From Flavobacteriales bacterium (GTDB lineage: Bacteria; Bacteroidota; Bacteroidia; UBA10329), in the NCBI GenBank assembly GCA_020635495.1, contig JACJZQ010000001.1:62001-126000 (forward strand): a stretch of 64,000 bases of DNA, read 5' to 3'. The notes beneath the pieces were generated by a model that worked only from the letters and a program-made list of their open reading frames with translations, did not search any database and was not told where the DNA came from. Positions within the stretch are counted from its first letter, which is position 1. Each line of letters starts with the position of its first letter. The position numbers and the translations under genes are program-made. Positions 26,322 to 35,001 of this stretch are shown here, one piece after another.

Positions 26322-27467
26322 TTATGAATAAAACTTGATAATCGTTGCAATGACATGATCAACGTCCTCTTCCGACATGTGCATATGGAGAGGCAACCTA
26401 ACCAGACGATCTGAAAAGCTATCACTCATTACTAGCTTTCTACCATCGTGCTGCTTGTGAAAATAGGGGGAGGAATGAAGTGAAAGGTAGTGGAACACAG
26501 CATGTATATCTCTCTCCTTTAAATAAGATATCAGCGAGGCTCTCTCTTCTGGTGTTTTGCACACCAAGTAATACATATGTGCATTGTTGGTTGCGTAGGC
26601 GGGAATGTGTGGTTTAGTAATCATGCCCTTGTCAATTAAGGGGGCAAGCGCATTATCGTAAGAGTCCCAGATTCGAATTCGTTCTCGTTGTATCTCTTCA
26701 GACTGTTCAAGTTGAGCAAACAGGAATGCGGCACTCAATTCCGAAGGAAGAAAGGAAGACCCTATGTCTACCCATCCGTACTTGTCTATTTCTCCTCGCC
26801 AGAAAGCGGCTCTATTTGTTCCCTTTTCCCAAATGATCTCTGCGCGCTTACAAAACTGCTCGTCATTAATTAGGAGCGCTCCGCCCTCTCCGCACTGTAT
26901 GTTCTTTGTTTCGTGAAAAGAGAGCGTCCCCATATTTCCAATACTTCCCAGCGCCTGCTTTCTCCCATCCGGCCAAGTGTAGTACGAGTCAATGGCCTGC
27001 GCGGCATCTTCGACTACGAACAGGTTTCGTCTCTTGGCAATTTCCATGATCACCTGCATGTCGCAAGCAACTCCTGCATAATGCACACAAACAATTGCCT
27101 TGGTTTTTTCCGTCACAAGTGCCTCAACCGCTGATTCATCCATTCCCGGGTGGTCAGTTCTGCTATCGACAAAGACAACTTTGGCTCCTCTGAGGATGAA
27201 CGCATTTGCCGTGGAAACGAAGGTAAATGAAGGTATAATGACCTCGTCTCCCGGGTTAATGTCTATAAGGATGGCTGCCATTTCGAGGGCATCTGTGCAC
27301 GAAGTGGTAAGCAACGCCTTCTTACACCCGGTCATTTCCACTAGTTTGGAATGACACATTTTGGTGTATTCTCCATTGCCCGATATCATACCGTTAGCCA
27401 CAGCCTTTTCCAAGTACTGTTTTTCCTTTCCCGTTAGAAACGGCCGATTAAACGAAATCTTTTTCAT
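26322..27467 (-). CDS. dTDP-4-amino-4,6-dideoxygalactose transaminase-like (RffA/WecE)
   Basis: 381-residue PLP-dependent DegT/DnrJ/EryC1/StrS aminotransferase. It adds an amino group to C4 of a dTDP-4-keto-6-deoxy sugar, giving dTDP-Fuc4N in the RffA branch. Signatures are FNRPFLTGKE, LTTSCTDALEMAA, EVIIPSFTFVSTANA, EDAAQAIDS and FHETKNIQCGEGG with PLP Lys188. The FHETKN motif is the RffA type. Overlaps the formyltransferase gene by ATGA. Confidence 0.9.
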   Translation of the reverse strand: MKKISFNRPFLTGKEKQYLEKAVANGMISGNGEYTKMCHSKLVEMTGCKKALLTTSCTDALEMAAILIDINPGDEVIIPSFTFVSTANAFILRGAKVVFVDSRTDHPGMDESAVEALVTEKTKAIVCVHYAGVACDMQVIMEIAKRRNLFVVEDAAQAIDSYYTWPDGRKQALGSIGNMGTLSFHETKNIQCGEGGALLINDEQFCKRAEIIWEKGTNRAAFWRGEIDKYGWVDIGSSFLPSELSAAFLFAQLEQSEEIQRERIRIWDSYDNALAPLIDKGMITKPHIPAYATNNAHMYYLVCKTPEERASLISYLKERDIHAVFHYLSLHSSPYFHKQHDGRKLVMSDSFSDRLVRLPLHMHMSEEDVDHVIATIIKFYS

Positions 27468-28360
27468 TCAAACCTCATTCTAAATCTAGGCCATTTGGCT
27501 ATGTTTTCCTTGGAGTCATACCACCTGGCCGAAACAACTTTCAACATTCCGCTTCCGCATATTATCACTGGCATTTCATCATCAAACCGAATGGTTTTTC
27601 CCACGTGTCTGAATTCCAGATGAAGGTCCTCTACTTCTTCTACTTCCATTAGCTCTATCCGCCTCCCATCAAGCATTGTATATGCCCCATTGAATGGAAA
27701 GCCCGTTGCATCGACCAATCTCCTAATTACTTGACCACTTAAACCCCAATCTATCTGTAAATCTTTGTCGTCCCTCCAAACACTGTATGATGCCTGTGAC
27801 TCATCTTGATCCAAACCGACCAAGGGAATATTGTCCGTAATATTCTCTAGCACCGTTAAAGCCTGCTCTTGATACAGTGGAATAATAGCCTTTATGGCTG
27901 AATCGACCTTAATCGGGTACTTTATGTCCACGGACCGCTGAGAAATAATCGGGCCTTTATCATATTCGTCCACAGCAAAAAGAACTGTAACTCCAATTGT
28001 CGTTTCTCCATTGATCAATTGAGAAACCAAAGGCGCGAAGCCCCTGTATTTTGGCAGCAACGAATCATGAAAGACAATAACCCGGTGGTGTTGAGTCTTG
28101 TCAATGATCCAACGCCACCCTATGGCCATTGCATATTCAGACTTCAAAGAACTGGCCTCCAAACTGGTCCTGCTCCAAACCGGAATATTATTTAATAAAC
28201 AAAGGGCGGTTATCTCTTCGGAATAATCCTTTCTAACCGCTTTGTCGGGCGCAAATATCACGGCTTTTATGGCAGGTGTGAAACCCGCATCAATCAATGC
28301 CTCAAGCACCCTCAGCCCTTTGTTACCCAAAAGGTATAGAATCAGGTTACTCTTGACCAT
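27464..28360 (-). CDS. Sugar N-formyltransferase-like protein
   Basis: 298 residues. Formyl-THF-dependent transferase fold related to Fmt and the ArnA N-terminal domain: motif VFHDSLLPKYRGFAP (His and the SLLPxxRG segment) and VDEYDKGPIIS with the catalytic Asp. N-terminal LGNKGLRVLEALID is the nucleotide-like fold start. In this context it most likely formylates the amino group put on the sugar by the adjacent transaminase. It is not methionyl-tRNA formyltransferase, as it lacks the Fmt C-terminal domain and sits in a sugar operon. Confidence 0.82.
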   Translation of the reverse strand: MVKSNLILYLLGNKGLRVLEALIDAGFTPAIKAVIFAPDKAVRKDYSEEITALCLLNNIPVWSRTSLEASSLKSEYAMAIGWRWIIDKTQHHRVIVFHDSLLPKYRGFAPLVSQLINGETTIGVTVLFAVDEYDKGPIISQRSVDIKYPIKVDSAIKAIIPLYQEQALTVLENITDNIPLVGLDQDESQASYSVWRDDKDLQIDWGLSGQVIRRLVDATGFPFNGAYTMLDGRRIELMEVEEVEDLHLEFRHVGKTIRFDDEMPVIICGSGMLKVVSARWYDSKENIAKWPRFRMRFE

Positions 28361-29318
28361 TGGTACTTTCGCTGATGATGAAGTTCGGCCGGTCTTTCAC
28401 CTTCTCGAACACTTTTCCGAGGTAAAGACCAATCATTCCCAAAATCATGATATTCATGCCTGAGAAGAATGAAATGGAGACAATGAGGCTGGCGAAACCG
28501 AGAACATCGATTTCCCCCATGAAGTACTGAACCAGGTAGAAAATGCCGATTCCGAGGGAAATAAGTGCAATCCAGAAACCGAATCTGACCGTCAGCTTCA
28601 GCGGTTTGTCGGAGAATGCCAGAATATTATTGAACGCCAATGCAAAAAGGCTTTTCCAGTTGTAAGACGATTCACCTTCAGCGCGGGCATCGTGCTCTAC
28701 GTCCACGTATTCACGCTGGAACCCGACCCACTGCAACATGGTTGGGAAGTAACGGATCTGGTCCTTCATTGAAAGGATAGCGTCTATGACTTTTCTGTTG
28801 TAAACACCAAAGTTGGCCACAGCAGGGTCCTGAACTGTGTCTGTCAAATAACTGAACGCTGAGTAGTAGAACCTTGATGACATACGCTTGAGCCATGTGT
28901 CCTTGCGTTCCGCACGTCTTGCAACCACTGCATCTGCCTTAGATTCCAATGCTTTTTGGTAAAGTCTGGGAATCTCTTCGGGCCGATCTTGAAGGTCGCA
29001 ATCCATCACCACAATCCAATTTCCTTTCGCCAAGCTCAAACCCGCTGTGATTGTGTTGTGCTGCCCAAAATTCCGACTCAAACGAAAACACTTCAGTTCG
29101 GGTGTTTCGTTTGAGAGTGTTCTCATGACGACCCATGAACCGTCAGGAGAGCGGTCATCAATCAGTACAATTTCATAGGCAACACCCATTGTCGACATGG
29201 CTGTTCTAAGCCTTCGAACCAATTCTGGAAGAATGGCTTCCGCCCGATACACCGGACTTACGATAGATATTTCGACCGTTCCGCTCAACTGAAGTCCTCC
29301 TTGGAAAGTTTCAACCAC
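28347..29318 (-). CDS. Family 2 glycosyltransferase, ArnC / DPM1-like, membrane anchored
   Basis: 323 residues. GT-A domain about 15-230: SIVSPVYRAE, LIDDRSPDGS, SRNFGQHNTITAG, VMDCDLQDRPE. Two C-terminal membrane helices (FWIALISLGIGIFYLVQ and the GLYLGKVFEK region) follow. This family moves a sugar from a nucleotide to undecaprenyl phosphate at the inner face of the membrane. Starts with GTG at 29318 and overlaps both neighbours, so it is part of one transcript with the formyltransferase and ACMSD genes. Confidence 0.9.
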   Translation of the reverse strand: MVETFQGGLQLSGTVEISIVSPVYRAEAILPELVRRLRTAMSTMGVAYEIVLIDDRSPDGSWVVMRTLSNETPELKCFRLSRNFGQHNTITAGLSLAKGNWIVVMDCDLQDRPEEIPRLYQKALESKADAVVARRAERKDTWLKRMSSRFYYSAFSYLTDTVQDPAVANFGVYNRKVIDAILSMKDQIRYFPTMLQWVGFQREYVDVEHDARAEGESSYNWKSLFALAFNNILAFSDKPLKLTVRFGFWIALISLGIGIFYLVQYFMGEIDVLGFASLIVSISFFSGMNIMILGMIGLYLGKVFEKVKDRPNFIISESTNGQE

Positions 29319-30292
29319 TCCAAACTCGAATTACAGAAAATATCCTCAATGGTTTCCGGTGGCAGGTTCATGTCTTCAATGAATTTTCCGATCTCAAGGT
29401 CTCCGAGCGGGAATGGGTAATCGCTTCCCAGACAAACGCGTTTTGACCCCATTTTCTTGAGGATAAACTCTAATGTGTCGGCATCGTGCGTTATGCAGTC
29501 GACCCAGAATTTTCCGAGGTACTCCTTCGGGTTCACATCATTATCAATTGCCACAAGGTCGGGGCGGCAGTTAAATCCATGCTCAATTCTTCCGATGGTT
29601 GGAATGAACGAGCCTCCTGCATGGGCAAAGCAAACGCGCAGATATGGAAGCTTTTCGAATATTCCTGCAAATACCATAGAGCAGATTGCTCTTGAGGTTT
29701 CAGCGGGCATACCTACTAGCCAGGGCAACCAATACTTACGCATCTGGTCCATTCCCATCATGTTCCAAGGATGGACGAAAACCGCCATTCCAAGGTCTTG
29801 GCAGGCTTCGAAAATCGGATAGAATTCAGGCTCACTTAGGTTCTTGTCGTTGATGTTGGAACCAATCTGTACGCCAGGAAAACCAAGTTCCTTACAGCGT
29901 TCCAATTCTTTGATGGAAAGGTCGGTGTCTTGCATAGGAAGTGTTCCTAACCCAATGTAATTCTTCTTATAAGGTGTGATAGATTCCGCAAGGTCATCAT
30001 TCAGAAACCGCGCCACTTCAGCTCCATCTTTCGGGCGTGCCCAATAGGAAAAGAGAACAGGAATGGTACAAACCACCTGCACTTGAGTGTTGAATTCCTC
30101 ATACTCCGAAATCCGTATTTCTGGGTTCCAGCAATTCTCTTTGATCTTTCGGAAAAATCGTTTGCCCTGCATCATGTTGGCCTCACCGGGCGCTACATGG
30201 TCGAGCATGATAAAATCACCATAGCCGAATTTGCGCGCGAAATCGGGCATTTCGCGCGGCATGATGTGCGTATGCATATCGATCTTAAGCAA
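29285..30292 (-). CDS. Aminocarboxymuconate-semialdehyde decarboxylase (ACMSD) family amidohydrolase
   Basis: 335 residues, zinc-dependent decarboxylase of the amidohydrolase superfamily; ACMSD takes ACMS from the kynurenine pathway away from quinolinate. Metal ligands are visible: DMHTHIM (HxH), VHPWNMMG, FAHAGGS and the Asp of LGSDYPFPLG. Start is TTG at 30292 (MLKIDMHTHI, the family start). Overlaps hemB by 8 bp. No other kynurenine gene is in the window. Confidence 0.88.
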   Translation of the reverse strand: MLKIDMHTHIMPREMPDFARKFGYGDFIMLDHVAPGEANMMQGKRFFRKIKENCWNPEIRISEYEEFNTQVQVVCTIPVLFSYWARPKDGAEVARFLNDDLAESITPYKKNYIGLGTLPMQDTDLSIKELERCKELGFPGVQIGSNINDKNLSEPEFYPIFEACQDLGMAVFVHPWNMMGMDQMRKYWLPWLVGMPAETSRAICSMVFAGIFEKLPYLRVCFAHAGGSFIPTIGRIEHGFNCRPDLVAIDNDVNPKEYLGKFWVDCITHDADTLEFILKKMGSKRVCLGSDYPFPLGDLEIGKFIEDMNLPPETIEDIFCNSSLEWLKLSKEDFS

Positions 30293-31268
30293 GCTTCCCG
30301 TCTTTCAGCATTTGTGCGTATTCCTTCGCAAAATAGGTGAGAATGGCCGTTGCGCCCGCCCGCCTGATGCTCAGCAACATTTCGGGCATGGCCTTGTCGT
30401 AATCCAACCATCCTTTCTGTGCAGCAGCCTTCAGCATGGCGTATTCACCACTCACGTTGTAAGCTGCAATCGGCAATTCGAATTTCTCTTTAAGCAGATG
30501 AATAATGTCGAGATAAAGCAGTGCAGGTTTCACCATGAGGAAATCTGCACCTTCTGAAGCATCCAATTCTGCTTCGCGAAGCGCTTCCCACTTGTTGGCA
30601 GGATCCATCTGATACGTTTTCTTGTCGCCAGATTTCGGAGCGCTTTCCAAAGCATCACGGAACGGGCCATAGTACGCGCTCGCATATTTTGCCGAGTAAC
30701 TCATAATGCCCACGTTCTCGAAATCGGCATCGTCCAATTCTTCTCTGATGTGCTGTACGCGACCGTCCATCATATCAGAAGGGCCAATGATATCAATGCC
30801 CGCTTCGGCTTGCGCCACGGCCATTCTGCCAAGAATGTCAAGCGTTTCGTCATTCAAAATACGGCCGTCTTTTACCAATCCATCATGACCGTCAGAGCTG
30901 TACGGATCCATCGCCACATCGCTCACCAAACAACTTTCTGGAAATTCCTTTTTCAGCTTCGCGATGATGCGCAGGTAGAAGTTCTTTTCATCGTAGCTGT
31001 AAGTGGCCTCTTTGTCTTTGAGGCTCTCTTCCACCGCAGGAAACAACACAAACGACCGAAGCCCGAGCTTCATGCTCTGCTCCACTTCCTTCAAAACCTG
31101 ATCCTCCGATAAACGGAAAATTCCTGGCAACGACCCGATTTCCTCCTTCTTACCGCTTCCATCAACCACAAACAGCGGGTAAATGAAGTTGGAAAGGTCG
31201 AGGCGGGTTTCGCGAATCATACTGCGGATGGCTTCAGTGGCGCGGTTTCGTCTGGGTCGTTCAAGCAT
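30285..31268 (-). CDS. hemB: Porphobilinogen synthase (delta-aminolevulinate dehydratase)
   Basis: Condenses two 5-aminolevulinate molecules to porphobilinogen in haem synthesis. 327 residues, usual length. Signatures: NFIYPLFV, SDVAMDPYSSDGHDG, IIGPSDMMDGRV, and MVKPALLYLD with the Schiff-base Lys. First gene of the leftward series; a weak TACTTTTA box at 31286-31293 on the minus strand may be its promoter. Confidence 0.97.
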   Translation of the reverse strand: MLERPRRNRATEAIRSMIRETRLDLSNFIYPLFVVDGSGKKEEIGSLPGIFRLSEDQVLKEVEQSMKLGLRSFVLFPAVEESLKDKEATYSYDEKNFYLRIIAKLKKEFPESCLVSDVAMDPYSSDGHDGLVKDGRILNDETLDILGRMAVAQAEAGIDIIGPSDMMDGRVQHIREELDDADFENVGIMSYSAKYASAYYGPFRDALESAPKSGDKKTYQMDPANKWEALREAELDASEGADFLMVKPALLYLDIIHLLKEKFELPIAAYNVSGEYAMLKAAAQKGWLDYDKAMPEMLLSIRRAGATAILTYFAKEYAQMLKDGKLA

Positions 31269-31313
31269 TGTCTGAGAATGTCGGCTAAAAGTACAAAGCT
31301 CCGATCAACCCCT

Positions 31314-31321
31314 TAGTTTTG
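31314..31321 (+). promoter_or_regulatory. -7 promoter element before the metal ABC operon
   Basis: TAGTTTTG fits TAnnTTTG and lies 12 bp before the ATG at 31334, so the leader would be only about 6 nt. No -33 TTTG is clear upstream. Confidence 0.4.
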
Positions 31322-31333
31322 CACGTGTAAGAA

Positions 31334-31960
31334 ATGCTGCAAACCGATAACCTTTCTTTCAGCTACGCAAACGGACCGAGTTTTTCGTTCCCAAATCTAT
31401 CCGTCAAGGCCGAAGAAGTGCTGTTGGTGCTTGGTCGTTCAGGAACAGGGAAAACAACTTTACTTCATTTATTGGCGGGTTTGATGGAGCCGAATACAGG
31501 TTCGGTTTCAATTGATGGACAATCCATCACAGAATTGAACGGCAGCAATCGCGACCATTTTCGTGGCAAGAACATCGGAATGGTATTTCAGCAAGCGCAG
31601 TTCATCCGTTCCGTGAGCGTGATGCAAAATTTGCAGTTGGCGCGTTCGCTGGCAGGTCTTCCTAATGATGAAGCTTTCGCGAAGCAATTATTGGCAGAAC
31701 TTGGTATTGCCGACAAAGCCAACAACCGCCCAAGCGAATTGAGCATCGGTGAACGCCAGCGAGCTGGAATAGCAAGAGCTTTGGTTACCAAGCCTAAGGT
31801 TGTTTTGGCAGATGAGCCAACCTCCGCGTTGGATGATGAGAACTGTGAATTGGTTGCCGACCTTTTACAGAAAACGGTGACTGGTCATGGCGCAGCGCTA
31901 ATCATTGTCACGCATGATCAACGCTTAAAAACCCGTTTTCCAAAATCGGTGGAGATATGA
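31334..31960 (+). CDS. ABC transporter ATP-binding protein (LolD/MacB type)
   Basis: 208 residues, cytosolic ATPase. Walker A GRSGTGKTT (34-42), signature LSIGERQRAGIARAL (about 133-147), Walker B VVLADEP. It pairs with the FtsX-type permease that overlaps it by ATGA. The subfamily is mechanotransmission-type (LolD/MacB/FtsE) rather than a classical importer. The downstream genes suggest a role in metal handling. Confidence 0.93.
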   Translation: MLQTDNLSFSYANGPSFSFPNLSVKAEEVLLVLGRSGTGKTTLLHLLAGLMEPNTGSVSIDGQSITELNGSNRDHFRGKNIGMVFQQAQFIRSVSVMQNLQLARSLAGLPNDEAFAKQLLAELGIADKANNRPSELSIGERQRAGIARALVTKPKVVLADEPTSALDDENCELVADLLQKTVTGHGAALIIVTHDQRLKTRFPKSVEI

Positions 31961-33201
31961 AGATGCTGCAACTTGCATACGCCAACCTGAAGGAGCATTT
32001 CCTCACCACCGCGCTCAGCATTATGCTGCTTTCCATTGGCGTTGGAATGGTCAGTTTCATCGTTACGGTGAGCGAGCAACTGAACGATCGATTCAATCGT
32101 GATATCCGTGGTATTGACATGGTTGTCGGTGCCAAGGGAAGTCCACTCCAGCTTATTCTTTCAGCGGTTTATCAGATCGACAATCCAACGGGAAACATTT
32201 CGTTGAGCGAGGTGAGCAAAATTCAGCGGCATCCGCTGGTCAAATACAGCATTCCGCTTTCGTATGGCGATAGTTACCAAGGCTTCCGAATTGTAGGTAC
32301 CGACACGCTCTATCTGTCTCATTTCAAAGCCAATTTTCAGAAGGGGCAACCTTGGAACAAAAGCCTGGAGGTTGTGCTTGGAAGCACCGTTGCCGAACGT
32401 TTAAGCATGGGCTTGGGAGGTCATTTCCATGGAACACACGGGTTTGAGGAAGAAGGGCACGCACACGAGGAAATGCGCTATTCCGTTGTCGGAATTCTTG
32501 AACCAACCGGAACCGTTGCTGACCGCCTGATCCTCACCTCAACCGAAAGTGTTTGGGACATCCACCACCACGAAGAGGAAGATGTTGCCGAGGAAGAACA
32601 CGCGAACGAAGAAGGCGAGGAAGACGACCATCATGAACACGAAGAGGAGGATGCTGGTGGCGAAATCACTGCCTTGTTGGTCAAGTTCAAAAACCCGATG
32701 GGTTTGATGCAACTTCCGCGCTTTATCAATGAGAAAACATCCATGCAAGCTGCGCTTCCTGCAATAGAAATCAATCGCTTGTATGAATTGATGGGAATCG
32801 GTTTCAGTACCCTTCAGGCAATCGGCATTCTCATCATGATCATTGCTGCTTTGAGTGTTTTTATCTCCTTACTCAACTCATTGAAAGAGCGCAAATACGA
32901 ACTGGCTTTGATGCGCTCATTGGGAGCTTCGCCAGTCAAGTTGTTCAGTCTGGTCATTCAAGAAAGCCTGTTGCTATGCTTGGCGGGATATGCTTTTGGC
33001 ATCATCTTGGGTCGAATTGCCATTATGACGCTTTCATCTTTCGGAGAAGAGCAGTTCCACTTCAGCGTGTCTCAAAGTGGCGTTTCTCCTGTGGAGATTT
33101 GGCTGTTGCCTTTTACGCTTGGCGTTGGCCTAATTGCAGCAATTATTCCAGCCATTCGTGCTTATCGGTCTGACATTTCAACCATTTTACGGAATGAGTA
33201 G
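31957..33201 (+). CDS. ABC permease, FtsX/MacB family, with His/acid-rich loop
   Basis: 414 residues. One N-terminal membrane helix (about 18-40), a large periplasmic domain, and three C-terminal helices (about 285-400) with LMRSLGASP, the FtsX/MacB motif. Two His clusters lie in the periplasmic domain: HFHGTHGFEEEGHAHEE near 157-173, and a very acidic, His-rich stretch at about 203-235 (HHHEEED...DDHHEHEEED). Such segments are typical of zinc or other divalent metal binding. The membrane topology matches the preceding ATPase gene, with which it overlaps. Confidence 0.9.
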   Translation: MKMLQLAYANLKEHFLTTALSIMLLSIGVGMVSFIVTVSEQLNDRFNRDIRGIDMVVGAKGSPLQLILSAVYQIDNPTGNISLSEVSKIQRHPLVKYSIPLSYGDSYQGFRIVGTDTLYLSHFKANFQKGQPWNKSLEVVLGSTVAERLSMGLGGHFHGTHGFEEEGHAHEEMRYSVVGILEPTGTVADRLILTSTESVWDIHHHEEEDVAEEEHANEEGEEDDHHEHEEEDAGGEITALLVKFKNPMGLMQLPRFINEKTSMQAALPAIEINRLYELMGIGFSTLQAIGILIMIIAALSVFISLLNSLKERKYELALMRSLGASPVKLFSLVIQESLLLCLAGYAFGIILGRIAIMTLSSFGEEQFHFSVSQSGVSPVEIWLLPFTLGVGLIAAIIPAIRAYRSDISTILRNE

Positions 33202-33640
33202 GCTGGTCTCTTTTCTCTTTTTCTCTTTTTCTCTTTTTTCTTTCTCCGAAGGAAGAGCGCAACACACGAAAATTGACTGGGCATTTCTAGCTAAGGTTGA
33301 ATGGGGCGAAAAGTATTTCGAAGAATACGAGGAAACCGTCTGGTATCCTGATTACAGCGAGGAGGTTTTGGCAATGGACGGCAAGCTGGTGGAAATCAAA
33401 GGGTATATTATTCCAGTTGATGTTGAAGCAGGGTTTTATGTGTTGTCAGCAAACCCATTCGCCAGTTGTTTTTTCTGCGGAAATGCGGGACCCGAAAGCG
33501 TGGTTGAGCTACAGTTTGAAGGCAAACTGAGTAAGACTTATACTACTGATGAAATTGCCACATTTCAAGGCCGTTTAAAGTTGAATTGGGATGACCTCGA
33601 ACATTGTAATTATATCTTGCAGAACGTTACCGCTAAATGA
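33194..33640 (+). CDS. Secreted CFFC protein, DUF3299-like, copy 1
   Basis: 148 residues with a signal peptide ending GRAQ. The conserved core is VEIKGYIIPVD followed by SANPFASCFFCGNAGPESVVEL, with a CxxC that could bind metal. The layout resembles DUF3299 proteins, found with similar ABC genes, but the assignment is tentative. ATG at 33194 lies inside the permease 3' end (8-bp overlap); the open frame upstream overlaps the permease and is ignored. Second copy follows immediately. Confidence 0.75.
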   Translation: MSRLVSFLFFSFSLFSFSEGRAQHTKIDWAFLAKVEWGEKYFEEYEETVWYPDYSEEVLAMDGKLVEIKGYIIPVDVEAGFYVLSANPFASCFFCGNAGPESVVELQFEGKLSKTYTTDEIATFQGRLKLNWDDLEHCNYILQNVTAK

Positions 33641-34077
33641 GATTCTTACTGACCGTGTTTTTGATTGTCTCAAGTGGGTTTGTTTCTGCTCAAACCCTGG
33701 TGAGCTGGAACACATTCGCGCAGGTCACTTTCCACAAAGAATACTCCGAGACTTTCGGGTTTGAGGTGAATGTGAAACCACCCGAGTTCTCGAAAGAACT
33801 GATGGCGTTGAACGGAAAGGAGGTCAAAGTGAAGGGCTACGTAATTCCTGTTGATGTAGAATTGGGCATGTACATGGTTTCCGCCAACCCGTTCGCCAAC
33901 TGCTTCTTCTGCGGAAATGCGGGTCCTGAAACCGTGGTGGAGCTATTTCCCAACGGTAAGTTTCCTCGCTTTAGCACGGATCAGATTGTGACCTTTAAAG
34001 GAGTTCTACAGATAAACACACAGGGTGAAATGAACGCGGTGCCGTATCAGCTTTTTCAGGCCGAAATGGTGAAATAG
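33637..34077 (+). CDS. Secreted CFFC protein, DUF3299-like, copy 2
   Basis: 146 residues, signal peptide ending FVSAQ. Tandem paralogue of the preceding protein: VKVKGYVIPVD and NPFANCFFCGNAGPETVVEL are nearly unchanged, whereas the rest has diverged. ATGA overlap with copy 1. Last gene of the ABC operon and convergent with the next gene one base away. Confidence 0.75.
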   Translation: MRFLLTVFLIVSSGFVSAQTLVSWNTFAQVTFHKEYSETFGFEVNVKPPEFSKELMALNGKEVKVKGYVIPVDVELGMYMVSANPFANCFFCGNAGPETVVELFPNGKFPRFSTDQIVTFKGVLQINTQGEMNAVPYQLFQAEMVK

Positions 34078-34078
34078 T

Positions 34079-34522
34079 TCAGTCGACCTGTTTGCCGGAG
34101 AAAGTATACTCTTCTTTGACCTTTCCGTTCTTGGAAATAATCGCCATCCCCTCAATCTGATCTCCGAACACCTTTCCTTCCCATTTGAGCGACATCCCCT
34201 TGGCGTTCTTATTGATGGCTTGAAAGTGGTAAATGATTTCACCCATGAGCTCCTCCTTTTTTATTACGGCATAGTCACCTCTCAAAAAACCACCATTTGC
34301 ATGAGACTGTAAATGATTTGACCAGGCTTTGTTTGAACGGAAACTAAGTTCATCCTCAATCGGTTCGGCTTTGTTCTTTTTTTCTTCCTGCAGTTCAAGG
34401 GTAATAGAGAATTCCATTTTATCAAGAACTCGATCCCCCGGGCGCCTCTGCGAGTAGGCCCAATCTAAACTGACCAGAAGAACGGTCATGATTAGAACGA
34501 ATGACCGAAAAACAACACTCAT
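34079..34522 (-). CDS. Secreted protein, unknown function
   Basis: 147 residues with a signal peptide (SFVLIMTVLLVSLDWAYSQ) and a beta-rich mature part ending KVKEEYTFSGKQ, which could be a small beta-barrel. No family was recognised. The ATG at 34522 overlaps the upstream stop (ATGA); a TTG one codon earlier is less likely. Expressed with the coiled-coil gene before it. Confidence 0.68.
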   Translation of the reverse strand: MSVVFRSFVLIMTVLLVSLDWAYSQRRPGDRVLDKMEFSITLELQEEKKNKAEPIEDELSFRSNKAWSNHLQSHANGGFLRGDYAVIKKEELMGEIIYHFQAINKNAKGMSLKWEGKVFGDQIEGMAIISKNGKVKEEYTFSGKQVD

Positions 34523-34926
34523 CAAAACTGCTTTAACTGCTCCACTTTGATATACAGCTCATTCTTTAGGCTTGTTCCGCCTTGCCAAAAATCTTCCACC
34601 TCTGCTTTGATGTCCTGGTGCTTGTAAGGTAGTTCTCTGTCGCGAAGCAAAACACGGTCTTCCACTATCTTCCGAAGGTAGTCTTCGTGTGTTTTCAACC
34701 TCGATTTCTGCTTCTCTACCCGAAACTGAACAAACGAATTGAGTGTTTCTTTCAAGTGGCCAATGTCTCGCTGTTCTGCCACGTCCGAAATCTTCAATCC
34801 ATATATATCCAGAATGCGCTGAAGGAACATGAGGTCAATAACGAGCGAATTGAGCTCAGATTGCCATTGCTTGGTCTCGTTGTAAAATTGCTGAGCCTGT
34901 TTTCTATCGTTAACCTCCACGGCCAT
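34522..34926 (-). CDS. Small helical protein, unknown function
   Basis: 134 residues, no signal peptide, mostly helical and charged (EVNDRKQAQQFYNETKQWQSE, RQIEK-like heptads), so probably a cytosolic coiled-coil protein. Its start lies about 5 bp after a TATATTTG -7 box, suggesting a leaderless message. The next gene is translationally coupled. Confidence 0.7.
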   Translation of the reverse strand: MAVEVNDRKQAQQFYNETKQWQSELNSLVIDLMFLQRILDIYGLKISDVAEQRDIGHLKETLNSFVQFRVEKQKSRLKTHEDYLRKIVEDRVLLRDRELPYKHQDIKAEVEDFWQGGTSLKNELYIKVEQLKQF

Positions 34927-34931
34927 ACGGT

Positions 34932-34939
34932 CAAATATA
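34932..34939 (-). promoter_or_regulatory. -7 promoter element, small helical gene
   Basis: TATATTTG on the minus strand (TAnnTTTG). A TTTG about 16 bp upstream could be the -33 box. Only 5 nt separate it from the start codon at 34926. Confidence 0.5.
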
Positions 34940-34989
34940 ATTATTGCTCGTTCAACAAATTTCGGTGAACCAGCCCAAGCTGTTGGTGT

Positions 34990-34997
34990 TAGATTTG
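34990..34997 (+). promoter_or_regulatory. -7 promoter element, membrane hydrolase
   Basis: TAGATTTG on the plus strand, 4 nt before the GTG at 35002. Transcription would begin at or next to the start codon, i.e. a leaderless message. Confidence 0.5.
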
Positions 34998-35001
34998 CCG
35001 C

